NCBI RefSeq assembly: GCF_030295935.1
Contig: NZ_AP027362.1
Span: forward strand, 372,001-436,000
Length of the DNA stretch: 64,000 nucleotides
DNA from: Thalassotalea piscium
GTDB taxonomy: Bacteria > Pseudomonadota > Gammaproteobacteria > Enterobacterales > Alteromonadaceae
Direction: 5' to 3'
A program made the position numbers and the translations under genes. Below are positions 1-10,660 of the stretch, piece after piece (within the stretch, counting starts at the first letter, position 1; every line of letters begins with the position of its first letter). The notes under the pieces were generated by a model that saw only the letters and a list, made by a program, of their open reading frames with translations, ran no database searches and was not told the origin of the DNA.

Positions 1-22
1 TTTTACTGGCTGGTTTTAAATT

Positions 23-51
23 GGTTAATAATTGGTTAATATAAGGTTAAT
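23..51 (+). promoter_or_regulatory. Three phased GGTTAAT direct repeats
   Basis: GGTTAAT occurs at 23, 34 and 45, each separated by 4 bases, so the period is 11 bp (one helical turn). A degenerate fourth unit, GGTTTTA, starts at 12. Seven-base direct repeats spaced by four bases are the usual layout for OmpR/PhoB-family response regulators. The array lies about 130 bp upstream of the secreted protease start at 182, so it is a plausible activator site. The regulator is unknown and this is inference. Confidence 0.4.
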
Positions 52-181
52 TTACTTTGTTTTGTCTGGTTGACCTGTAGTGAGTTTTGGTTTGTAGGCT
101 TTATAGAGTAGGCAAACCAGTAGATTCATCGCATTAAAAATGCGTGTATTTGCTAAACATCCAAATATTTAAGGACAACAA

Positions 182-2119
182 ATGAAACTAGCATTATTTT
201 GCTGCTCATTAATTTTTATGGGGGCAGCACAGGGGCAAGACAAACCATTGTTTGAAGCGCTTGAAGACCAAAACCATAAAGCACAAACTCTCAGCGCAAT
301 GAGTAAAGCGCAAGATCTGCATACGCACGCAGCTATTAAGGTGCGAATAAATAAAGACGTAATGTCAGATCACTATAATAAATTTAAACACAAGAATAAA
401 AGAATAGACCAACTACGTAATGATCGAGCTGAGCTTCAGATCGTACTGCCAGATGGCTCCTTACGCAGTGTTGTTGTTAACCGTTTTAAAGAAAACACTA
501 ATAATGGCTATTCATTTTTTGGGCATATTGAAGGTCAGCCAACCCAAAAAGTGGCACTCAACGTTGTTAACAATCAGGCCTATGCAGGTACGGTATTGTT
601 GGACGATATAAGCTATAAAATTATTCCTGAATCTGATGGCATATCTATTATTGAGCCAATTTTGGGTGAAGAACACCAATGTGGTGGTGGTAAAGTTGAC
701 CATGAATTAGAGCGTCAAATAGAGTCACAAGTTACCCCTGCGATAGATCTGCAGATAAGCAATGAAGTGGCTAACAATACAGCAAATAGCCAAGTTGATG
801 TAATGTTGTTATACACTGGCGCAGCTCGAGTTGGTGCTGGCGGCACAAGCTATATGCAAGCATTAGCACAGCAATCAATCGATCAGATGAACCTGTCGTT
901 AGAGAATAGTGAAGTTAATGCTTGGGTAAATTTAGTATACGCTAATGAAATCTCTTACCAAGAAACAGGTAATGGCTCTACCGATCTTAACTGGGTAACA
1001 TCAAATGCCTATGTAGGTCAGTTACGTAATACCTATGGTGCTGACTTAGTGGGAATGATTATAGAAAATCCAGGCAACTTATGTGGTTTAGGTTGGTACA
1101 TGTCGACCCCTAGTACAAACTTTGCTTCACGCGGCTTTCAAGTTACTCGCCGTAATTGTGTAGGTGGTTGGACGATATCGCACGAATTTGGTCATAATAT
1201 GGGGTTGCAGCATGACGAAAGAAATGCCGGTGGTACACCAGGGCCGTATCAATATAACTATGGTCACCTATTAGCTAACAATACTCATACCATTATGGCT
1301 TACGGCAGCTCATGTAACTGGTGTCCTGCTATTAACAACTTTTCAAATCCGAATGTTTATTACAATGGATATGCAACAGGTAGCGCCTATCACAATAACG
1401 CACGCCGCTTAAATGATACTAGAGCGTATGTTGCAAACTTTCGCCAAGGTGAAGATACCACTCCTCCTACGCCCCCTCGTGAAACTATTGAATTAAATAA
1501 AGGTGAATCGGTTACCTTAAGTAGCTTGGGTAGAAATATCAGCCAACAATATCGTATTAATGTACCTAGTAATGTTAATAATTTAAAAGTTACTACAAAT
1601 GGCGGAAGTGGCGATGTTGATGTGTTTGTTCACTTTGGTAGTGAAGCGAGTAGCCGTCAATACGACTGTCAAAGCCAAGGTAGTTCTAATACAGAAAGTT
1701 GTACTATCAGCAATCCACAGCAAGGCACATATTATATTACGGTAGCTGCAATTGTTAATAGTAATAATATTAATGTGTTAGCAGATTACAATGTAGAAAC
1801 TAATAATTACAAGTACTTAGGTCGTAAGTATATTAGCCAAGGACACTATGTCACTTTACCCGACAATTACTACGGTTATTATTATGCTAAGGCTGGCACT
1901 CATCAAGCTCAATTGTCGGTTTCAGCGACAGGTCAAACAGATTTTGACTTATACTTACAGCGCTGGAATGGCTATCAGTGGACTTATGTTGCAAGCAGTA
2001 AAACACCCCAGAATAATGAAAGCATAAATTATACTGGCAGCGCAGGTTACTATCGTTGGTATATATATAGCTACTCGGGTAATGGCAACGCGACCTTACG
2101 CTACAACATCCCTGAATAA
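182..2119 (+). CDS. Secreted zinc metalloprotease with PPC domain (M12B/reprolysin-like)
   Basis: A 645-residue exported protease. The N-terminus is a signal peptide (charged start, hydrophobic run, AAQGQ cleavage area). Residues 334-345 read HEFGHNMGLQHD, the extended zinc motif HExxHxxGxxHD of metzincins, followed by a Met-turn (IMAYG) about 30 residues later. Residues about 433-533 resemble a bacterial pre-peptidase C-terminal (PPC) domain. The last 100 residues form a second beta-rich domain with the core RWNGYQW, which recurs at the C-terminus of the next gene. An RBS (AAGGA) precedes the ATG. The likely role is degradation of extracellular protein; the substrate cannot be read from sequence. 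The PPC and C-terminal domains may act in secretion or substrate binding. Confidence 0.85.
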   Translation: MKLALFCCSLIFMGAAQGQDKPLFEALEDQNHKAQTLSAMSKAQDLHTHAAIKVRINKDVMSDHYNKFKHKNKRIDQLRNDRAELQIVLPDGSLRSVVVNRFKENTNNGYSFFGHIEGQPTQKVALNVVNNQAYAGTVLLDDISYKIIPESDGISIIEPILGEEHQCGGGKVDHELERQIESQVTPAIDLQISNEVANNTANSQVDVMLLYTGAARVGAGGTSYMQALAQQSIDQMNLSLENSEVNAWVNLVYANEISYQETGNGSTDLNWVTSNAYVGQLRNTYGADLVGMIIENPGNLCGLGWYMSTPSTNFASRGFQVTRRNCVGGWTISHEFGHNMGLQHDERNAGGTPGPYQYNYGHLLANNTHTIMAYGSSCNWCPAINNFSNPNVYYNGYATGSAYHNNARRLNDTRAYVANFRQGEDTTPPTPPRETIELNKGESVTLSSLGRNISQQYRINVPSNVNNLKVTTNGGSGDVDVFVHFGSEASSRQYDCQSQGSSNTESCTISNPQQGTYYITVAAIVNSNNINVLADYNVETNNYKYLGRKYISQGHYVTLPDNYYGYYYAKAGTHQAQLSVSATGQTDFDLYLQRWNGYQWTYVASSKTPQNNESINYTGSAGYYRWYIYSYSGNGNATLRYNIPE

Positions 2120-2127
2120 CATTGAGA

Positions 2128-2164
2128 AAGGCTCCTTTAAGAACTGTTAAAGGAGCCTTATTTT
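2128..2164 (+). terminator. Rho-independent terminator after the metzincin protease gene
   Basis: A perfect 13-bp stem (2128-2140 with 2147-2159) around a 6-base loop is followed by a T-rich tract. It lies 8 bases after the stop codon and separates the two protease genes into separate transcripts, at least in part. Confidence 0.85.
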
Positions 2165-2193
2165 ATTTGTATTGTAAATTTATAGGCTAAAAT

Positions 2194-3744
2194 ATGAAAC
2201 AATTTAATAAAGGACTATTAGCAACGAGCAGTAAATTAATTTTAGGATTTGCTGTCGGTTGTTACTCAGCACTGACATTTGCAACACCTCTGAATGTGGA
2301 AAACAGCGTAAAAACCCCTGCTGAAATTGTCGAACAGCAAAAGTTAATGACGGTTACCAAACAGCAGCTATTGTACGGCTATGAGGAAATGCTTAGTTTT
2401 GATGTTAAAGAATATTTGCAGCAGAACTCTCCACACCTTGTTGATTATGCGGAAGTTATATCGCATTACGCGGGTTACTCCTCAATTAGCCCTAAACTTC
2501 TTATTTCACTTATTGAGCAACAAACAGGGTTGATTTCAGCTCCTGGCACAGATGAGCAATTGCAAAAGCCGTTCGCGACACTTTCGAGCAAAACAGGTTT
2601 TGCAGAGCAAGTTGAAGAGATTAGTGAAAAACTAGCATCATCTTTCTATCAAGGGCACTCGTTTAAAGTTACAGGTAAGAATGAAAAATTAACAACAGAT
2701 GCTGACGCTATTCGTGCAATTAATCAACTATTCTCTAAGCAAGAAAAAAGCACTAATAACTTGGCTGCAGTTGAGCAGATAAATCAATCAAAAATGATTG
2801 GTTTGATAACCCAGTATAATTTGCTATTTAATGCTATAAATACTGAAACAGAGCGCAATGCACTAAGACAGCAAACTAGCAATGATGTTAATGACTTGGA
2901 TAGCTATTTTCAGTTGCCATTTCCTGAAGGTGATTATTGGAAAAATGGGGGTAGTCACGGCAATTCTGGAAGTGGAAGCTATCCTCAGTCATCGCTTGAC
3001 TTTAACCAGGGTGGTTATTGGGGTGACAACTTAAGTTATATCTGGGTGTCTGCAGCAGCCCCCGGTACCGTTAAGTATCATTCATCTTGCCTAATGGAGG
3101 TTATACATCAAGATGGTTGGTCAACTACCTATTATCATCTATCAAACATCCAGTATGGAACAGGTGCTTATGTTGAGCGAAATACACCTATTGCCAACTA
3201 TGCAAGCAATAAGTCACAAGCGCTCTGTAATGGCGGGGCGTCAACTGGGCCACATTTGCACTTTTCAATGAAAAAAAATGGTCAATACTATCATTTAAAT
3301 GGCATGAAATTTTCTGATTATAAAGTGAAAACAGGTCGCAATAGCTACGATGAAAACTGTAATTATTTTTGGTTAGAGAAAAATAGCCGACGTTATTGCG
3401 CTTGGTCAAATATTTATAATTCAGGTGTTAGTGAAACGACACCGCCTGATAACAGTGTAATTTATACTGGTTATTTAGCTAATCGCGCTAGCCAAATACA
3501 ACCTAACGGAAGCTGGTTTTATTATAATGGCGGTGCTATAAAAGCAAGCCTTAGTGGTCCTTCAAGTGCTGATTTTGAATTACGACTTGAGCGCTGGAAT
3601 GGTTACCAATGGTATTCGGTGGCTACATCTACAAAGCCTAGTTCCACAGAACTAATTAACTATAGTGCTAATAGTGGCTATTACCGAGTGATTGTTTATT
3701 CATATTCTGGTTATGGCAATTATACACTCTCACTGTCAAAATAA
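2194..3744 (+). CDS. M23 family metallopeptidase, LasA/beta-lytic type, with C-terminal binding domain
   Basis: A 516-residue exported peptidase. A hydrophobic signal segment covers about residues 10-32. The catalytic region (about 235-400) carries the M23 zinc ligands: a His in GGSHGNSGSG followed by SSLDF, then GPHLHFS near residue 351. The glycine-rich spacing matches the M23A group (LasA, beta-lytic protease), enzymes that cleave Gly-Gly bonds in peptidoglycan cross-bridges or elastin. Residues about 423-516 repeat the C-terminal domain of the protease at 182-2119 (ERWNGYQW against QRWNGYQW, both ending in a YYR...YSYSG...YTL pattern). It follows that gene in the same orientation after a terminator. 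It may lyse bacteria or digest matrix; the substrate is inference. Confidence 0.85.
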   Translation: MKQFNKGLLATSSKLILGFAVGCYSALTFATPLNVENSVKTPAEIVEQQKLMTVTKQQLLYGYEEMLSFDVKEYLQQNSPHLVDYAEVISHYAGYSSISPKLLISLIEQQTGLISAPGTDEQLQKPFATLSSKTGFAEQVEEISEKLASSFYQGHSFKVTGKNEKLTTDADAIRAINQLFSKQEKSTNNLAAVEQINQSKMIGLITQYNLLFNAINTETERNALRQQTSNDVNDLDSYFQLPFPEGDYWKNGGSHGNSGSGSYPQSSLDFNQGGYWGDNLSYIWVSAAAPGTVKYHSSCLMEVIHQDGWSTTYYHLSNIQYGTGAYVERNTPIANYASNKSQALCNGGASTGPHLHFSMKKNGQYYHLNGMKFSDYKVKTGRNSYDENCNYFWLEKNSRRYCAWSNIYNSGVSETTPPDNSVIYTGYLANRASQIQPNGSWFYYNGGAIKASLSGPSSADFELRLERWNGYQWYSVATSTKPSSTELINYSANSGYYRVIVYSYSGYGNYTLSLSK

Positions 3745-3752
3745 TTACTTCT

Positions 3753-3783
3753 CGCCCAAATACCCATTATTTGGGCGGTTTTC
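3753..3783 (+). terminator. Rho-independent terminator after the M23 peptidase gene
   Basis: An 8-bp stem CGCCCAAA/TTTGGGCG (3753-3760 with 3770-3777) with a 9-base loop and a following T-rich run, 9 bases after the stop codon. Confidence 0.8.
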
Positions 3784-3989
3784 ATATACTACCCTCTCTA
3801 AATACCTAATTATTATGAAACGACAAACTAGATTACTTGGTTACGCTATTTTGATAATTATCTTATTTTAAGACACCCGATTAAAACGCCCGTTTAAATA
3901 ATTTGCAATTATTTTTCTTTCAAGGCACACTCAATCAACTATTATTAGTAGCAAAGATATATTCCTAAATTAAATATGAGGAGACAGGC

Positions 3990-6149
3990 ATGTTATTTCA
4001 GGGCAAGAGCCTTTCCGCCGAGTTGTTGGAAAATGGCATAGTAGAGTTTAAATTTGACGCTGAAGGTTCAGTGAATAAATTTGATCAAGCAACATTTCAA
4101 GACTACAAAGCTGCGATTTCAGCAATCAATCAATGCAAAGAAGCCAAAGGTGTTTTAGTGACCTCAGGTAAATCTAACTTCATTGTTGGTGCTGATATTA
4201 CCGAATTTATTGAAACGTTTAAGTTACCAGAAGAAAAACTAATTCCATGGATTAAAGATGGTTCAGATGTTTTTGACGCGTTTGAAGATTTAAATATGCC
4301 AACAATTGCTGCTATTAATGGTTTTGCATTAGGCGGAGGTTGTGAAATGACCTTAGCGTGTGATTACCGCATTGCAGATACAACCTGCTCTATTGGTCTA
4401 CCAGAAGTGAAGCTAGGCTTGATGCCTGGATTTGGTGGTACTGTACGCTTACCTCGTTTAATTGGTGCAGATAATGCGGTTGAGTGGATGTCTACAGGCC
4501 GAGCACATAAACCCGAACAAGCATTAGCGGTAGGAGTATTAGACGCTGTGGTTGCTCCTGAAAACCTACGTGAAGCAGCTTTAAATATGCTTAATGATGC
4601 GATTGCCAACAAGCTTGACTGGCGCAGTAAGCGCCAACCTAAGCTTGAAGCTTTAAAGCTTAGCCCAGTTGAAAGCGTTATGACTTTCAGTACATGTAAA
4701 GGAATGATAGCTGCCAATGCTGGCAAGCATTATCCAGCGCCTATGGTTATGGTTAATACCATTGAAACTGCTGCAGGCCTTGATCGTGCCGGCGCAATGG
4801 CATGTGAAAACAAAGGTTTTGCAAAATTAGCTAAAACAGATGCAGCAACTGCACAAATCGGTTTGTTTTTAGCTGACCAAGTTGTAAAAGGTAAGGCTAA
4901 GAAAGCGGGCAAGCAAGCGACTAAAGTTGTGAACAAAGCCGCAGTATTAGGTGCAGGAATTATGGGTGGTGGTATTGCATATCAGTCTGCCTATAAAGGC
5001 ACGCCTATTATAATGAAAGACATTAACGATGCTGCATTAGACCTTGGTTTAACTACCGCGGCAGGTATTTTAACTAAACTTGCCGATCGTGGACGTATTA
5101 CTGCTAAGAAAATGGCAGGCGTTTTAAATAATATTACGCCAACACTCAGTTATGACAGTGTTAAAGATGTTGATATTGTGGTTGAAGCGGTTGTTGAAAA
5201 CCCTAAAATTAAAGCTTCAGTGTTAGCTGAAGTTGAAAACAATGTTAGCGAAGATACTATTTTAACGTCAAATACTTCAACTATCTCAATTGATTTATTA
5301 GCGCAAAGCATTAAACGAAAAGATAAATTCTGTGGTATGCACTTTTTTAACCCTGTACATAAAATGCCATTAGTTGAAGTGATAAGAGGTAAAGATACTT
5401 CTGATGAAACTATTGCTGCGGTTGTAGCTTATGCCGCTAAAATGGGGAAATCACCGATTGTTGTTAACGATTGCCCAGGTTTTTATATTAATCGTGTCTT
5501 ATTCCCATACTTTGCAGGCTTTAGCCAGCTAGTACTTGAAGGTGCTGACTTTACTGCCGTTGATAAAGTTATGGAAAAACAATTTGGTTGGCCGATGGGA
5601 CCTGCATATTTACTAGATGTTGTTGGTATCGATACTGCTGATCATTGTACAGGCGTAATGTCTGATGGATTTCCAACACGAATGGGGAAACTTGAGAATG
5701 ACCCAGTAAGTGCATTATATAATGCTAAACGTTTTGGTCAGAAAAACGGTACTGGGTTTTATGACTACGGCAAAGATAAACGCGGTAAGCCAACAAAACT
5801 AGCAGCGCAAGCTGCCTACGACCTGATCTCTGTAGAGCACAAGGCTTTTGAAAGTGAAGAGATTATTGCTCGTTTGATGATCCCTATGGTGAATGAAGTG
5901 GTTCGTTGTTTAGAAGAAGGTGTAGTTGACACTGCGGCTGAAGCGGATATGGGTCTCATTTATGGTCTTGGCTTCCCTCCATTTAGAGGTGGTCCAATTC
6001 GCTATTTAGAAACATTAGGTTTAGATAAATTTATCGCTATGGCTGATAAATATGCGCATCTTGGCGAGATATACCAAGTAACTGATGGCCTACGTGAAAT
6101 GGCAAAATCAGGTAAATCGTATTTCACCACTGACGTAAAAACAGCTTAA
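3990..6149 (+). CDS. fadB: Fatty acid oxidation complex subunit alpha FadB
   Basis: The multifunctional alpha subunit of the aerobic beta-oxidation complex: enoyl-CoA hydratase/isomerase in the N-terminal half and L-3-hydroxyacyl-CoA dehydrogenase in the C-terminal half. At 719 residues it is close to E. coli FadB (729). The start [17 protein letters not shown] resembles E. coli FadB rather than FadJ. Visible marks are the crotonase segment [15 protein letters not shown] (about residues 112-126), the NAD-binding loop [12 protein letters not shown] (about 319) and [14 protein letters not shown] of the dehydrogenase. A strong RBS (GAGGAGA) precedes the ATG. It forms an operon with fadA, with a 15-bp gap. 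No convincing PsrA or FadR operator was identified in the 245-bp upstream region. Confidence 0.95.
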   Translation: MLFQGKSLSAELLENGIVEFKFDAEGSVNKFDQATFQDYKAAISAINQCKEAKGVLVTSGKSNFIVGADITEFIETFKLPEEKLIPWIKDGSDVFDAFEDLNMPTIAAINGFALGGGCEMTLACDYRIADTTCSIGLPEVKLGLMPGFGGTVRLPRLIGADNAVEWMSTGRAHKPEQALAVGVLDAVVAPENLREAALNMLNDAIANKLDWRSKRQPKLEALKLSPVESVMTFSTCKGMIAANAGKHYPAPMVMVNTIETAAGLDRAGAMACENKGFAKLAKTDAATAQIGLFLADQVVKGKAKKAGKQATKVVNKAAVLGAGIMGGGIAYQSAYKGTPIIMKDINDAALDLGLTTAAGILTKLADRGRITAKKMAGVLNNITPTLSYDSVKDVDIVVEAVVENPKIKASVLAEVENNVSEDTILTSNTSTISIDLLAQSIKRKDKFCGMHFFNPVHKMPLVEVIRGKDTSDETIAAVVAYAAKMGKSPIVVNDCPGFYINRVLFPYFAGFSQLVLEGADFTAVDKVMEKQFGWPMGPAYLLDVVGIDTADHCTGVMSDGFPTRMGKLENDPVSALYNAKRFGQKNGTGFYDYGKDKRGKPTKLAAQAAYDLISVEHKAFESEEIIARLMIPMVNEVVRCLEEGVVDTAAEADMGLIYGLGFPPFRGGPIRYLETLGLDKFIAMADKYAHLGEIYQVTDGLREMAKSGKSYFTTDVKTA

Positions 6150-7328
<1,179 letters not shown>

Positions 7329-7376
7329 CACTTCCTTTAATAATGTAATTTTGCTGAGTCTTTAAGCAGCTATATA

Positions 7377-7412
7377 AAAAGCCAATCAGTTGAAGCACTG
7401 GTTGGCTTTTTT
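7377..7412 (+). terminator. Rho-independent terminator of fadBA
   Basis: The stem AAGCCAATCAG pairs with CTGGTTGGCTT (one G-T wobble) and is followed by six T residues, about 50 bp after the fadA stop. Confidence 0.85.
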
Positions 7413-7456
7413 AATTTTATAGTTGTTAGAATTTGCCAAGTTAAATTAACATTGAT

Positions 7457-7499
7457 GTGGGGACGACCTCACCGCTCTATTTTATTAGGGGACGACCCC
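7457..7499 (+). promoter_or_regulatory. Guanidine-II (mini-ykkC) riboswitch
   Basis: Two short hairpins, each with an ACGA tetraloop: GTGGGG-ACGA-CCTCAC at 7457-7472 and GGGG-ACGA-CCCC at 7488-7499, joined by a 15-base AU-rich linker. Paired stems with ACGR loops are the diagnostic architecture of the mini-ykkC class, established as the guanidine-II riboswitch. It lies just upstream of the RBS (7506-7512) and ATG (7519) of a gdx/sugE-type SMR gene, the classic target. Guanidine binding in this class is known to expose the ribosome binding site. The downstream gene here is broken, so the switch currently controls a truncated product. Confidence 0.88.
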
Positions 7500-7518
7500 A
7501 CATTTAATAGGGTATATT

Positions 7519-8100
7519 ATGTCTTGGTTAATCTTATTTATTGCAGGAATTCTAGAGGCTGGGTGGTTAGTAGGTCTTCAAAAGTCAGAATCTTTTGCAA
7601 GGGGCTGTTGATCTTTCAGTTTATAGCTCTGTTGCACTTGAATAAGGTGTCAATCGAGGCGCTTAATGTAATATTTGGTTGTTCCAAATGCACATTAAGC
7701 AACAAAGAGTGACGATTTTTCAAGGCAACCCAAAGGGTTATGGTTATTTTTCAACCTAACCACGTTAAAAATAGTTAAGGTAGAATGAATACATTGCACT
7801 ATTTTCGCCTTGTTATCTTAAAAATTAACCTATAGCAGAGCCTAAAAGGAAAGATTAACAGACCCTAACATCCCTTATGTTATCTTTGCTGTTATTTCGA
7901 TGACACTGAGTTTAGTACTATTTTCAATTGCCTTGAAAAGCATTCCTATAAGCCATGCCTATTTGGTTTGGTTAGCAGTGGGTGCATCTTCTATTGCAGT
8001 CATTAATCATTACTTGTTTGATCAACAGCACACACTTGCGCATCTTTTTTGTTTTGGCTTAATATTTGTTGGTGTTGTTGGGCTTAAAGTAATTGGTTAA
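7519..8100 (+). pseudogene. gdx: Guanidinium exporter Gdx (SugE-type SMR), split by an insertion
   Basis: Two in-family pieces of one small multidrug resistance gene. 7519-7600 encodes the N-terminus MSWLILFIAGILEAGWLVGL, matching the SugE/Gdx first helix including the conserved Glu. After a 265-bp insertion (7601-7865), 7866-8100 encodes the remaining helices (VIFAVISMTLSLVLFSIALK to VVGLKVIG, then TAA). The reading frame enters the insertion and soon meets a stop, so no full-length transporter can be made. The intact protein would be about 105 residues, normal for SMR. The guanidine-II riboswitch upstream supports guanidinium as the former substrate. The two halves look otherwise undegraded, suggesting a fairly recent loss. 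Translation from an internal start near 7900 is unlikely to give a working transporter. Confidence 0.85.
7601..7865 (+). mobile_element. MITE-like element (family C) inside gdx
   Basis: A 265-bp non-coding insertion with imperfect terminal inverted repeats. The left end GGGGCTGTTGATCTTTC pairs with the right end, whose reverse complement is GGGTCTGTTAATCTTTC (15 of 17 match). The ends match the family at 20039-20229 (GGGCGTGTTGATCTTT) and the half copy at 10661. The interior has no transposase frame. A TA lies to the right of the element but not to the left, so the target duplication is not preserved. It is presumed to have been moved in trans by an IS transposase. Confidence 0.7.
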
Positions 8101-8180
8101 TGATTCCGATAAATGGTTAGCTATTAAATGATAAAATAGGGTAACAGTAGGGCGTGTTTATTAATTATCATGTATATTAA

Positions 8181-8390
8181 TACCAATCTCACTAACTATG
8201 TGATCATTTCTACTGGCTAAAACAATCAACTACTGCGTTATTTATTTTATAATTATCGCTACAAGGATGTAGCTTATGTGGGCAATGCGGGAGCATAATT
8301 GCCCTGAGCAACACGTTATGAAAATAAATGGCTTGTATTTGACTGTTTTCACTGCATAAAAAGTAGATCACTTAATTAATGAAACTGGTA
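8181..8390 (+). mobile_element. MITE family A, long form, copy 1
   Basis: A 210-bp element with ends TACCAATCTCACTAA and, reverse-complemented, TACCAGTTTCATTAA. It is flanked on both sides by TAA (8178-8180 and 8391-8393), a 3-bp target duplication. It contains a 50-bp central segment with two hairpins (GCTAC/GTAGC and GGGCAAT/ATTGCCC) that is absent from the short copies at 27357 and 42286 but present at 46582. There is no coding capacity. It fills most of the gap between gdx and the DUF3185 gene; the rest of the gap holds nothing recognisable. Confidence 0.85.
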
Positions 8391-8423
8391 TAAGTTGAAA
8401 TAATATAATTGTTTGGAGTTCAA

Positions 8424-8615
8424 ATGAATAATAAAGTGATTGCAATAGTACTTGTTGTTATTGGTGTTGCCTTAACCGTTTGGGGTTATGATGTTTATGA
8501 TTCTGCAGCATCTCAGGTGGGTAGAGCGCTTAGTGGCGATACTCCCATTGAAGCATGGGCTGGCCTTATTGGTGGAGTGGTTTGTGTTTTAATTGGTATT
8601 ACCAAGCTAAAGTAG
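8424..8615 (+). CDS. DUF3185 family small membrane protein
   Basis: A 63-residue protein from the ATG at 8424, chosen because TTGGAGT precedes it by a normal spacing; an in-frame upstream start at 8409 lacks this. Two hydrophobic helices (about 4-21 and 42-60) flank a short polar loop with DVYDSAASQVGRALSGD, the layout of DUF3185 proteins in marine gammaproteobacteria. It sits in the inner membrane. Function is unknown. It stands alone between a MITE and the convergent topB. Confidence 0.75.
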   Translation: MNNKVIAIVLVVIGVALTVWGYDVYDSAASQVGRALSGDTPIEAWAGLIGGVVCVLIGITKLK

Positions 8616-8645
8616 GCTAAAAACAAAATCAAAAAAATAACCATG

Positions 8646-10568
8646 TTAACTACTTTTTTTCTTCGCTTTCCAGCGTTTTTTATACGCCGGCTTTTGAGTC
8701 GATTTCACTCCTTGTAAGCTCGTTGGTAGTTGGCTTGAAGCACTAGCAATCAATTGAATTAATGTCTCATTCAAGGGGGTCATAAATTGTTGATAGCTTG
8801 TTGCTTGTTCACCTATGGCATTTAATGAAGCTTCCCATTGAGCTGTCATGTCAGGTTTTGTGCATTGTTCAGGTAGCGCATTTATTAAGCCTTTACCAAC
8901 ATCTGTGGCATGTATCTTTTTACCTTGGCGTTGTAAGTAGCAGCGCTTAAACAGCAAATCAATAATGCCTGCGCGTGTAGCCTCAGTGCCTAAGCCATCA
9001 GTGTCTTTTAATACTGCCTTTAGTACTTTATCAGTCACAAAGCGGTTAATGCCTGTCATTGCGGCTAATAATGTTGCGTCGGTAAATGCTGCAGGGCATT
9101 GTGTTAGCTTTTCTAATAAATTTCCTTTCAAGCAATGCAATGTTTCACCTTGTTTAACATCAGGTAAATGTTGTTGCTTACTATCCTCAGCAGCTGCATT
9201 AGTCGACTTTTTATATAAGCATTTCCAACCAATTTGAATTGGTACATTAGCACTAGCATTAAATAATCCGCCGGCTATTTTTAGTGATATCTTTCGGTGA
9301 GAATAGCGATACACAGGATAAAACTGGGCAAGGTATTGGCGAGAGATTAACTGATATACATTGCTTTCAAAACTGTTAAGGGTAATGTTCTTAGCCGATT
9401 TTTCTGTCGGGATAATCGCATGGTGAGCGGTTATTTTTTTGTCGTTCCACGCAAAGCTTTTTAATTGAGCATTAGCATTACTGGCACCTTCTGCTAATGG
9501 TGAATTGGAACTCGCAATATGATTTATAATGCCTTGTGCTTGTTGGTGTTGATCATTAGGTAGGTAACGGCAGTCCGAACGAGGGTAGGTAATTAATTTA
9601 TGCTTCTCATACAATGCCTGACAAACATCGAGCACTAATTTTGCATTCATAGAAAACTGTTTCGCTGCTTCTATTTGTAGTGTAGATAAGTTAAATGGTA
9701 GCGGCGGTTGTTGCTTTTTTTCCTCATTTTTTGTTTCTACTACATGGGCAGGCTGATCGGTTACGCGTTTGATTACATTTTCAGCTAGGCTCTGCAACAA
9801 TACGCGTCCTTCTTCGTCCATATAAGGTTGACAAGCTTCACTTGGTTGCCACAGAGCGGTAAACGTTTCATTATTTGGGGTGACGATATCGGCACTCACT
9901 TGATAAAAAGGTTTAGCAACAAAGTTTTCAATTTCTAGATCGCGCGCTACGACTAAACCTAAAATAGGTGTTTGTACACGGCCTACAGATAAGACCCCCT
10001 GATAACCTACTTTTGCGCCTTGTAACGTATACGCTCTGGTTAGGTTAATGCCGTATAACCAATCAGCTCGGCTGCGAGCTAATGCCGAAATTGAAAGTGG
10101 GATAAACGCTTGGTTAGATTTAAGCTGTTTTAACGATCTTTGCACGGCAGACACGTTTAAATCGCTTACTAATAAGCGCTGAGCACTTTTCTTTTTAGCA
10201 GCACTTACTTTGAGATAGTCGATGACTTCATCAATTAACAGTTGTCCTTCACGGTCTGGGTCACCAGCATGAATTAAGCGCGTTGCTTTTTTTACCAGTG
10301 TGCGAATAACAGCAAGTTGCCCTTTAGTTTTGTATTTAGGCTTGAGTTGCCATTGTTCTGGAATGATAGGTAGATGGTCAAGTTGCCATTTTTTATACTT
10401 TGGATCATATGCATCAGGCTCAACTTGCTCGAGAATATGGCCTATGCACCAAGTAACAATATCACCGTTGCCAACTTCAATATAGCCTTGTTGCTTCTTG
10501 TGAGGCTTAGGCAGTGCATCGGCAATAGCACGCCCTAAACTGGGCTTTTCAGCAATATATAAATTCAT
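8646..10568 (-). CDS. topB: DNA topoisomerase III
   Basis: A type IA topoisomerase that cleaves single strands and decatenates replication or recombination intermediates. It has 640 residues (E. coli TopB 653). The N-terminal Toprim domain starts MNLYIAEKPSLGRAIADALP and contains HAGDPDREGQLL (acidic metal-binding DxD region). SVGRVQTPILGLV precedes the active-site segment TYPRSDCRYLP at about residue 327, with the catalytic Tyr. A lysine-rich tail (KKRWKAKKKSS) ends the protein. It is transcribed alone, away from the NO-response locus. Confidence 0.95.
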   Translation of the reverse strand: MNLYIAEKPSLGRAIADALPKPHKKQQGYIEVGNGDIVTWCIGHILEQVEPDAYDPKYKKWQLDHLPIIPEQWQLKPKYKTKGQLAVIRTLVKKATRLIHAGDPDREGQLLIDEVIDYLKVSAAKKKSAQRLLVSDLNVSAVQRSLKQLKSNQAFIPLSISALARSRADWLYGINLTRAYTLQGAKVGYQGVLSVGRVQTPILGLVVARDLEIENFVAKPFYQVSADIVTPNNETFTALWQPSEACQPYMDEEGRVLLQSLAENVIKRVTDQPAHVVETKNEEKKQQPPLPFNLSTLQIEAAKQFSMNAKLVLDVCQALYEKHKLITYPRSDCRYLPNDQHQQAQGIINHIASSNSPLAEGASNANAQLKSFAWNDKKITAHHAIIPTEKSAKNITLNSFESNVYQLISRQYLAQFYPVYRYSHRKISLKIAGGLFNASANVPIQIGWKCLYKKSTNAAAEDSKQQHLPDVKQGETLHCLKGNLLEKLTQCPAAFTDATLLAAMTGINRFVTDKVLKAVLKDTDGLGTEATRAGIIDLLFKRCYLQRQGKKIHATDVGKGLINALPEQCTKPDMTAQWEASLNAIGEQATSYQQFMTPLNETLIQLIASASSQLPTSLQGVKSTQKPAYKKRWKAKKKSS

Positions 10569-10660
10569 GTAAAGCGCTAATTGGTTAAACTAATGACTAG
10601 TTTAACCAAACACTGTTTATATATCCAGTTCAAAGCAGCAAAACTAATGAATCAATACTA

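Noticed and set aside
3815-3871. 18-codon frame (MKRQTRLLGY...) before fadB
   Set aside because: Too short, no RBS, and nothing else supports translation.
7452-7712. Open frame of 86 codons on the plus strand
   Set aside because: It runs through the riboswitch, the start of gdx in the wrong frame and the MITE; no family resemblance and no RBS.
8150-8158. GGGCGTGTT resembling a family C MITE end (also AACACGCCC at 46494-46502)
   Set aside because: Only 9-10 bases match and no partner end is present; could be fossils but chance cannot be excluded.
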